A stretch of 64,000 nt of DNA from Gottfriedia acidiceleris (GTDB taxonomy: Bacteria > Bacillota > Bacilli > Bacillales > Bacillaceae_G), in the NCBI RefSeq assembly GCF_004138285.1, contig NZ_SCFN01000005.1, positions 1 to 64,000 of the forward strand, written 5' to 3'. Shown in pieces: positions 33,392 through 40,900 of this stretch. A program made the position numbers and the translations under genes. The notes under the pieces are model-generated. The model had not been told where the DNA came from, ran no database searches, and saw only the letters and a program-made list of their open reading frames with translations. The number at the start of each line of letters is the position of its first letter. The first letter of the stretch is position 1.

Positions 33392-34740
33392 GAAGAGAAC
33401 ATATAAAATCAGTTATATTAACTACTCTTGTTATAGTAAGCTTAGTTCTTTCATATAGCTTATGGTCATATCAACCAACATACGATGTACTTCAAAATCA
33501 AGACTATGTCCAAAAAGTTTCAATTGGTGCAAAAAGAGACTTTAAGGACATAGTAATTCCGAATTTATTAGTTGTTCATGAATCAAATAAAAATTATGAA
33601 ACAACTAAACAGAGTAATATATCACCAATTTATAGATCATTGCAGAAATCCGAAATCACAAATTTTGAAAACCTGACAAATAAAACGTCTGAAGTTGCCT
33701 ACCAATCAATAACAAAAGGAAAAAATAAATTAGAAATTATTTTTCCAACTGTAGTGCCAGTAGAGACATTAGGTAAAGTTCTTAATCTAGATGCAAAACG
33801 ATTACAAAATGTTTTATTTGACCGAATGATCATCAATTTATCTACTAAACAGGATTCTTCAGCAAGGATCTATTTTTCAAATGAGGCACAAAATATTCTC
33901 TATGGAGCATCGTTTGATAACTCTTCAATCATTGCTTCAGTTGAAAAGATAAGAGACAATTACCAAAGCTTTACTGAAAGCTTAAGATATAAGTTAGACT
34001 CAGGTAAAATAATTTATTTACCTAAAAAACCAATCAAATTAACAACGATGGAATTCCTTACAACGGATATAGATGTTGATAAATTAAAAGATGCAATATT
34101 TAGTGATCCTTCAAATGTCCGAAAAGAAAGTACTGATTCGGGAGATACATTCACAGACGGTACTAGATTAATGTCAGTTTCACCATTAAATCGTTCGGTT
34201 TCATTTGTTAACCCGACAACACCTGAAAACAATAATAATCAAAGTCCTAACTTATTAGTCCAAAGAAGTGTTGATTTTATTAATGCTCATGGTGGTTGGA
34301 CTGATGGTTATATTTTGTCTGGTGTTAAACCTGAAAATAATGAAGTTTCATTTAGACTTTTTGTAAATAATTTACCTGTGTATAATAATTCAACAATTAC
34401 GACGAGCTGGGGAGTAGACGATATAGAAACCTTTAAACGTCCATTGTATAAATTTAGAATCCAGGTGGACAAGAAGGAAAGTGAAATGGAGTTAATGGCA
34501 GGTTCTCAAATTATGGAGATCATATCTAATAATAAGTCTATTAACAAATCTCTTATTAAAGATATTAGCTTAGGGTACGAGACGATATTTGATGAAAGTA
34601 ATTCAACAATAAATCAACCGTACTATAATAGAGCAATCCAGTTAAAACCTGTTTGGATCATAAATTATGATGACTCCTATAAGAAGATTGATCAAGATTT
34701 GCTAAGTAGAACTGGGGTGAATATTGTTGGATTGGAGTAG
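33388..34740 (+). CDS. walH: WalK regulator WalH (YycH)
   Basis: A single-pass membrane protein of 450 residues with one N-terminal helix (about 8-26) and a large outer domain. With WalI it modulates WalK activity. Sequence resembles B. subtilis YycH at the N-terminus (REHIKSVILTTLVIVSLVLSYSLW is split by the helix). The ATG at 33388 overlaps the walK stop (ATGA). Confidence 0.93.
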   Translation: MRREHIKSVILTTLVIVSLVLSYSLWSYQPTYDVLQNQDYVQKVSIGAKRDFKDIVIPNLLVVHESNKNYETTKQSNISPIYRSLQKSEITNFENLTNKTSEVAYQSITKGKNKLEIIFPTVVPVETLGKVLNLDAKRLQNVLFDRMIINLSTKQDSSARIYFSNEAQNILYGASFDNSSIIASVEKIRDNYQSFTESLRYKLDSGKIIYLPKKPIKLTTMEFLTTDIDVDKLKDAIFSDPSNVRKESTDSGDTFTDGTRLMSVSPLNRSVSFVNPTTPENNNNQSPNLLVQRSVDFINAHGGWTDGYILSGVKPENNEVSFRLFVNNLPVYNNSTITTSWGVDDIETFKRPLYKFRIQVDKKESEMELMAGSQIMEIISNNKSINKSLIKDISLGYETIFDESNSTINQPYYNRAIQLKPVWIINYDDSYKKIDQDLLSRTGVNIVGLE

Positions 34741-35524
34741 AATCAAAACAATATTTATTTTAACTTTCTTAGTATTAGATTTATTTTTAGCGATTCAATA
34801 TTATCAAAAGCGAAGTAGCGATCAGTTTGATACGATGGCTGAATCGAGTATTGAGGAGCAATTAAAGGAAAATGATATCACATATGTGACATTACCTAAA
34901 AATTCTTTAAAGGAATCTTATATATCGGGTAATAGTAAGGATTTCTCGAAGAAAACTATTGCTGATAGAAAAGGACAGAATATACAAATCTACAAAGATG
35001 TATTACAAAGTCAATTGAAAAAACCAGTTCCAATTGCAGATACAAATAAAATACTCTTCTTAGAAAACTTTGTGAAGGAGTATGTTTGGAATGGTGGTAA
35101 CTATCGTTATTGTCAAATAGATCAAAAGTCAAAAACGATATACTTCTGTCAAACCTATAAAGAACGCCTAATTTATAATATCGAAAGCTCAGTAGTTGAA
35201 ATAAAGTATAACGATAATAATGAGATTTACGGGTATCGCCAAAGATATTTAGAAAACTTAAAAGAAATGATCGATAAAAAGAATGTGCAAGAAGCTTTAC
35301 CGGCAATTAAAGCCATTGAAAATTTATTTGTGAAAGATGAATTAAAACCGAGTGATCGAATTACAAAAGTTGATTTTGGCTATTATACAGTAATCCCGTT
35401 ATCGAATGGAGTTAAATTCATAGCACCAGCATGGCATATAGTTGTCAATGAACAGCAGGATTACTTTGTAAATGCTATTGAGGGCCAAATAATTAAGATA
35501 GATAAAGAACAATGGAGTGAATAG
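34727..35524 (+). CDS. walI: WalK regulator WalI (YycI)
   Basis: A 265-residue protein with one N-terminal membrane helix (about 7-24) and an outer domain of the YycH/YycI fold. It forms a complex with WalH and WalK. I chose the second TTG (34727), six bases after GGGGTGA, giving MDWSRIK as in B. subtilis; the TTG at 34724 is possible. It overlaps walH by 14 bases. Confidence 0.92.
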   Translation: MDWSRIKTIFILTFLVLDLFLAIQYYQKRSSDQFDTMAESSIEEQLKENDITYVTLPKNSLKESYISGNSKDFSKKTIADRKGQNIQIYKDVLQSQLKKPVPIADTNKILFLENFVKEYVWNGGNYRYCQIDQKSKTIYFCQTYKERLIYNIESSVVEIKYNDNNEIYGYRQRYLENLKEMIDKKNVQEALPAIKAIENLFVKDELKPSDRITKVDFGYYTVIPLSNGVKFIAPAWHIVVNEQQDYFVNAIEGQIIKIDKEQWSE

Positions 35525-35526
35525 CG

Positions 35527-36321
35527 ATGAGTCTGCATTTTAGTGTACTTGCAAGTGGCAGTACCGGAAATGCGTTATACGTTGGGACGGAGAAAACTAA
35601 GCTTTTAGTTGATACAGGGCTAAGCGGTAAAGCAATGGAGTCTTTATTTAAAGATATCAACAGGGATATAAAAGAAGTTTCCGGCATTCTAGTCACGCAT
35701 GAGCATAGTGATCATATTAAAGGGCTTGGAGTTCTTGCCAGAAGATATCAAATCCCAATTTACGCGAATGAAAAAACATGGAAAGCAATGAACCATTTAA
35801 TTGGAGAAATTCCAACAGAGCAAAAGTTCATTTTTAACATGGAAACGACGATTCAGTTTGGAGATATTGAAGTTGAATCATTTGGTGTATCACATGACGC
35901 TGCTGAACCAATGTTTTACGTATTTCATCATAACGAGAAAAAATTTGTTACAATTACGGATACAGGCTATGTAAGTGACCGAATGAAGGGAATCATTTCT
36001 AACGCAGATATGTACATTTTTGAAAGTAACCATGATGTCGAAATGCTACGCATGGGTAGATATCCATGGAGCATTAAGCGCCGTATATTAAGCGATGTCG
36101 GTCACGTATCAAATGAAGATGCTGCACTTGCAATGTCAGATGTAATTGGAGATAAAACAAAACGTATTTATCTTGCACATTTAAGCCAAGATAATAATAT
36201 GAAAGAGCTTGCCAGAATGTCTGTTACACAAACATTAGAGGGAAAAGGATTTGAAGTTGGGATGCAATTTGAAATTCATGACACGGATCCTCAAAAACCA
36301 ACAGATATAGTGTATGTATAA
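35527..36321 (+). CDS. walJ: Metallo-beta-lactamase fold protein WalJ (YycJ)
   Basis: A 264-residue metal-dependent hydrolase. The N-terminal [11 protein letters not shown] and the metal site THEHSDH (His58, His60, Asp62, His63) are typical of the YycJ family, related to 5'-3' exonucleases and tied to DNA replication or repair and wall control. The start lies two bases past the walI stop, so it is part of the wal operon. In B. subtilis htrC follows; here it does not. Confidence 0.94.
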   Translation: MSLHFSVLASGSTGNALYVGTEKTKLLVDTGLSGKAMESLFKDINRDIKEVSGILVTHEHSDHIKGLGVLARRYQIPIYANEKTWKAMNHLIGEIPTEQKFIFNMETTIQFGDIEVESFGVSHDAAEPMFYVFHHNEKKFVTITDTGYVSDRMKGIISNADMYIFESNHDVEMLRMGRYPWSIKRRILSDVGHVSNEDAALAMSDVIGDKTKRIYLAHLSQDNNMKELARMSVTQTLEGKGFEVGMQFEIHDTDPQKPTDIVYV

Positions 36322-36339
36322 AACAAAGCGCATACTTAA

Positions 36340-36371
36340 GGGGAGAGTTTACTTTCTCCTCTTTTTTTTAC
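36340..36371 (+). terminator. Terminator of the wal operon
   Basis: GGGGAGA (from about 36341) pairs with TCTCCTC (to about 36362), with one G-T pair and a loop of about eight bases. A run of eight T follows. Confidence 0.75.
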
Positions 36372-36390
36372 GTTAAAAAATTATAAATTT

Positions 36391-36499
36391 GGCAGCAGGG
36401 AGAGGTACTCGACGTAGTCGCCAATTTTAGGAATTAAGTATAAGTGCAACTGCGCCTCTGACTTCGCCTAAAAGGCTCGTCAATCGACGAGTTTTCTTT
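36391..36499 (+). ncRNA. Structured GC-rich noncoding island, possible small RNA
   Basis: In an AT-rich gap, this stretch is markedly richer in G and C. It contains CGAC-GTA-GTCG, GCCT-AAA-AGGC and a closing hairpin CTCGTC-AATC-GACGAG (36476-36491) followed by TTTTCTTT. The latter looks like an intrinsic terminator. I recall similar stretches near other Bacillus genes, which would suggest a repeated or conserved RNA element, but cannot verify that here. No promoter is evident. Confidence 0.35.
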
Positions 36500-36518
36500 A
36501 TGTGCTAAAAAAAGGAGC

Positions 36519-36753
36519 TGTGTATAAGTGGAAAAAACAATTTTAAGCTGTGATGAGCATGTTGAATGGGCTCTTGACGATTTTGTGGATAAGTATAGTG
36601 AAACGCCTCTGTTGAATAAAGTCGAAAAAACGCATAATATATCCACAACCTGTGAATATTGTCAAAATGATGCCATATATATTGTATCGAACATAGATTC
36701 CCCTACTAAATGTGGATAGAAATTGTGGGTATGTGGATAACTTTTGTGTATAA
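36519..36753. other. DnaA-box cluster at the CxxH gene and rlmH
   Basis: Matches to TGTGNATAA in one orientation lie at 36519-36527, 36584-36592, 36732-36740 and 36745-36753. TGTGGATAG lies at 36711-36719 and an inverted ATATCCACA at 36639-36647. B. subtilis has DnaA-box clusters outside oriC that hold back initiation; one of them, as I recall, is at yydA, the rlmH homologue. The cluster overlaps the coding sequence of the CxxH protein. Confidence 0.75.
36528..36719 (+). CDS. CxxH/CxxC small protein
   Basis: A 63-residue protein with two likely metal-binding pairs: CDEH (residues 8-11) and CEYC (about 42-45). It belongs to the small CxxH/CxxC family found before rlmH in Bacillus. Function unknown; a zinc-binding role is inferred from the cysteines and histidine. 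GTG start with AAAGGAG upstream. Several DnaA boxes overlap its coding sequence, which may constrain it. Confidence 0.85.
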   Translation: MEKTILSCDEHVEWALDDFVDKYSETPLLNKVEKTHNISTTCEYCQNDAIYIVSNIDSPTKCG

Positions 36754-36778
36754 CTTGTTTGTAAAGTGAGGATATAGT

Positions 36779-37258
36779 GTGAATATCTCAATTATCAGTG
36801 TTGGAAAGTTAAAAGAGAAGTATTTAAAGATGGGAATCGATGAATACATAAAACGATTATCTAGTTATGCAAAAATGGATATTATCGAAGTCCCAGATGA
36901 AAAGGCACCAGAGAATTTAAGCGATGCAGACATGCTAATCGTAAAGGAAAAAGAAGGCGAAAGAATTTTAAGTAAAATAGCAGAAGATGCTTATGTAATT
37001 GCATTAGCAATTAAGGGGAAGGAACATACGTCTGAATCACTAGCAAAAAAAATAGATCAACTTGCCACATATGGAAACAGCAAAGTAGCATTTGTGATTG
37101 GTGGGTCATTAGGTCTAAGTGATGCTGTGATGAAAAGATCGGATGATACATTGTCATTTTCAAAAATGACTTTTCCGCATCAGCTAATGAAATTGGTATT
37201 GGTGGAGCAGATTTATCGAGCTTTTAGGATTAACAGGAACGAACCTTACCATAAGTAG
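36779..37258 (+). CDS. rlmH: 23S rRNA (pseudouridine-1915-N3) methyltransferase RlmH
   Basis: A 159-residue SPOUT methyltransferase that modifies the decoding-site helix H69. The knot motif is [13 protein letters not shown], and the C-terminus is [23 protein letters not shown], read in two parts, ending RNEPYHK. GTG start after GTGAGG. It marks the right end of the conserved core before the accessory island. Confidence 0.96.
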   Translation: MNISIISVGKLKEKYLKMGIDEYIKRLSSYAKMDIIEVPDEKAPENLSDADMLIVKEKEGERILSKIAEDAYVIALAIKGKEHTSESLAKKIDQLATYGNSKVAFVIGGSLGLSDAVMKRSDDTLSFSKMTFPHQLMKLVLVEQIYRAFRINRNEPYHK

Positions 37259-37281
37259 AGGCGAATTTGAGGATAAAAGGG

Positions 37282-37310
37282 AAAAAGTCCAAACCAGGGC
37301 TTTTTTCTTT
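37282..37310 (+). terminator. Terminator after rlmH
   Basis: AAAAAGTCC (37282-37290) pairs with GGGCTTTTT around AAACCA, with one G-T pair. It continues into T-rich sequence. Confidence 0.65.
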
Positions 37311-37481
37311 TGCTCAGTTGCTAATAGGGTACATAATTGTAAGGATTTACAAGAGACACACAAATCATATTTACTAAGTGTTTTTTTAATAGCAAATATG
37401 ATTGTCAAATATTCTATCTAAATTCTTGATAGTAAAAAAGTAATATACAGAATTTCGAAAATAATCCCATCTATTTGTTTG

Positions 37482-37511
37482 AGACCTCTCAGTTTGCTGA
37501 GAGGTCTTTTT
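37482..37511 (+). terminator. CCTCTC-type terminator at the left edge of the protease island
   Basis: AGACCTCTCAG (37482-37492) pairs perfectly with CTGAGAGGTCT (37497-37507), loop TTTG, then T. No gene ends close by: rlmH ended 220 bases earlier and has its own terminator. Related hairpins recur at 46865 and 51480. Confidence 0.85.
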
Positions 37512-37557
37512 GATGTGCTGTTAGCTTGTTCAATAAATATATTTACCGAGGAACGAG

Positions 37558-37890
37558 TTCCCCCAACTTCTATTTTTGTAAAATTGAAGTAAAACAAAAG
37601 AAAATTATGGAATATTCTTCACTTTTTATCGAACTATACAAAATTATTATCATTTTTCACGAAATTCCCCCAACTTCTATTTTCGTAAAAATCGAGGTAA
37701 GTCAAAGGTAAATTATGGGGTATTCTACATTTTTTATCAAATTTTACCCAATTTATTATCATTTTTCACGAAATTCCCCCAACTTACATTTTTGTAAAAA
37801 TCAAATTAAGACAAAGGAAAAAGGTACAATATTCTACATTTTTTATCAAACTATACTCAATTTATTATCATTTTTCACGAAATTTCCCCA
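37558..37890 (+). repeat. Tandem promoter-region repeats upstream of the first S8 protease
   Basis: The motif TTCCCCC(A) occurs at 37558, 37665, 37774 and 37884, so units are 107, 109 and 110 bp. Three full units share most of their sequence (for example TTTTTGTAAAA after the motif and ATTATCATTTTTCACGAAA before the next). The fourth runs into the gene promoter. One related unit lies before the second S8 gene at 51602. Confidence 0.85.
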
Positions 37891-37891
37891 A

Positions 37892-37921
37892 TTTACTGTG
37901 CAGATAACCCTCAAGTATAAT
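37892..37921 (+). promoter_or_regulatory. Promoter of the first S8 protease gene
   Basis: -35 TTTACT (37892-37897), an 18-base spacer containing ATAACCCTCA, and -10 TATAAT (37916-37921). The same elements with the same spacing recur at 51720-51749. Confidence 0.7.
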
Positions 37922-37993
37922 TTAGTATGGTCAGAAAATTGTTGAAATCTTTAGAAATATGTAAAATTTTATCGTTTAAGGGGGAGAAGAGAA

Positions 37994-40900
37994 ATGAGAC
38001 AGCGTTCAAGTAAGAGTATTGCTGCACTATCCGCGGCTGCAATTTTAATGTCAAGTGGTGTTCCAGCATTTGCAAGCGGAACGATAGCTAAAGCTTCGAC
38101 AGAAAATCATTCAGGATTTGTGCTGAGTGGCGAAAAGCCAAAGGAAAAAACTGTTGCATCGCCTCTATTTGGTAGTGCAAAAAAGAATGATCCAACGGGT
38201 ATGTATAAGGCATTGAATAAATCAAAAGATGCAACAATTGATCCAACAATTGATCCAAACAAAAAAGTGAGATTAATTGTTGAATTAAAAGATGCTCCTG
38301 CCAAAAATGCAAAAGAAGAGAAAGTAAAACGAAGTGGATTCAAAAAGTCACATGACAAAATAAAGAAACAAATTCGTCAAAAAGGAATCAAGGGTAAGGT
38401 TCGTCATGATTATTCCATTGGTGTTAATGGTGTAAGTATTGAAACAGAGTATAAGAATCTAAAAGCCATTAAGAGGCTACCAAATGTAGCGAATGTTCGA
38501 GTAGCGCGAACATATGATCATGAAATGGTTTCTAGTAAGGCAATGGTGAATGCACAACAGGCGTGGGAAAAACACAACTTGCAAGGCGAAGGAATGATTG
38601 TAGCGGTTGTGGACACTGGAGTGGATTATCGACACCAAGATATGAAACTAACCGAAAAAGGGAAACAACAAGCTCGTTTAACGAGTGAAAATATAAAAGA
38701 TAAACTAGCTAGTACGCCGGTAAACGATCAATTTTTCACTGATAAAGTGCCAACAGGGTATGACTGGGCGGATAAAGATAGTGATCCGATGCCAGGCGAA
38801 GAGGCCCATGGAATGCACGTCGCGGGTACAGTCGGGGCAAACGGTGATGAAAACAACAATGGCGTTGTAGGAATCGCACCAGGCGCGCAAATCCTTGCGG
38901 AAAAGGTATTTCCAGATGCAGGTGGCGGAGCTTCTGAGGATGATATCATCGCAGGGATCCAACATGCTGTAGAGATGGGCGCGGATGTTATTAATCTTAG
39001 TTTAGGTTCACCGGCAGGTTCAACGGATGAAGCAATTGCTCCAACCGAAAAAGCCATTCGAAATGCTGTTGAACAAGGTGTTGTTGTCGTAGCGGCTGCA
39101 GGTAACTCCTTTTATAGCACGTATAACACTTTGGGATTCCCGCAAACAGTTACACCATATGCGGATAATCCAGATATCGGATTAGTCGGTTCACCGGGTA
39201 ATAGTCCTTATGCACTTCAAGTTGCATCGTATGAAAATGATCAAATCCGAATCAATCAGATGAAACTGTCTGACGGATCAACTTTTGGCTACCAAAAACT
39301 AAACGCTGATATGGTTGATGCATTAGGTTCGGACAAAGAGTATGATTTAGTGTATGCAAATCAAGGGACAACAGCGGATTTCAACGACCTTAAATTGGCA
39401 GGAATTGATGTGAAAGGAAAGATTGTTGTCTTAAACAATAACGGTCCGGTTCAAAACTTCGGTTCTTATCAAACGGGACCAGACACTCGGGGTGCAGCTG
39501 CCGTTATTCTAAGATCAACTTCTGACTATGCACAACAAGCGACTTATTTGGATGGCATTCCAATCGTAACAACAAGTGTTGTCGATGGGAACAAGATTAT
39601 TAATCGACTAAAAAGTGGCGAAAAACTAAAAATGTCTTTCACCCATAATGGCGTGTGGGTCAAAAACCCAATTTCAGGAAAAATGTCTGATTTCTCATCA
39701 TGGGGAACACCAGAAGACTTAACGTTTAAACCTGAAATTACCGCTCCTGGTGGGAATATCTATTCAACCGTTAAAGACAACAAGTATGATATTTACAGTG
39801 GAACGTCCATGGCGTCGCCACACGTAGCCGGAGGAGCTGCATTAGTGCTTCAAGCATTAAAACAGAATGGCGAAAAGAAAGACATGGCAACAGCGCTAAA
39901 AGCGAAAATTATGTTGATGAATACATCAAAAATTCTGACTGATTCAAGTAGCACAGCAAATACGCCTTACTCGCCTAGAAAACAAGGCTCAGGGATGATG
40001 CAAATCGATAAAGCAATCGAAACACCAGCTCTTGTTTATAACCGTGACACCACGCTCGAAAAAGCAGGGGCAGTTGCGCTGAAAGAAATCAAAGGGAACA
40101 CGACAAAATTCAACCTAACGCTCCAAGCTTTAAATGGCGAAACGGTACCAGATACGTTAGATTATACGGTCTATGTTGATGTGTTAACAGATGAGAAACA
40201 AAGTAATGCATTCGATCTTGACCATGATGGAACGAATGATCATTTCAAAGACTCATTAACCATGAAGACGACGAGAGTGTCAGGCGCTAAAGTGTCACTG
40301 TATGGCGATCCGATCTCCAACACGTCAGGCATAACGGTTCATGTTGATAAAGGGTCTAAGCAAACACTAAACTTCCAAATTGATTTATCAAATGCGACGA
40401 ATCTGAAGCCAAATTCGTTCCTTGAAGGGTTCGTTCGCCTTGTACCGAAGAATCAAGACATCCCTCAATTAACTGTCCCGTATATGGGATTCGTTGGGGA
40501 TTGGAATGAACTAAAGAATATCGATGCGCCAGTTTATGGAAATAGCGATAATTACTTAGGGTATACAGCGATTTGGGATCAACGTTCAGAGGACACACCG
40601 ATGGGGTATGTGAATGGGAAAATCAATCCTGACCGACTCGCTGAATCACCAAGATCAACGATCTATGGACCATATGTGTCATTCACAGCCTTAAGAAATC
40701 TAAGCAAAGCCGAAGTATATGTAGAAGATAAAGATGGAAACCGTGTCAAATACATCACAGATTTTAGTGATTACGTAGATGAAGTAGGTGATCCAATCCG
40801 TTTCACCAAAAACATCTTTAATGCAGGCGATTATGCATACAAATTGGAAGGTGAATACTGGGATCTGACGGATGAAACCGGAAAAATCGTGCCAGATGGC

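Noticed and set aside
36434-36791. Minus-strand frames of 70 and 82 codons (36434-36646 and 36543-36791) overlapping the CxxH gene
   Set aside because: They are antisense to a recognisable family member and to the DnaA-box cluster, without ribosome sites.
37558-37890. Possible CRISPR array
   Set aside because: The repeat unit is about 110 bp and the whole unit is repeated, not short repeats with unique spacers; no cas genes are present.
37526-37945. Two frames of 61 and 76 codons (37526-37711 and 37715-37945) in front of the first protease
   Set aside because: They fall inside the 107-110-bp DNA repeats, lack ribosome sites, and their similarity to each other only reflects the repeats.
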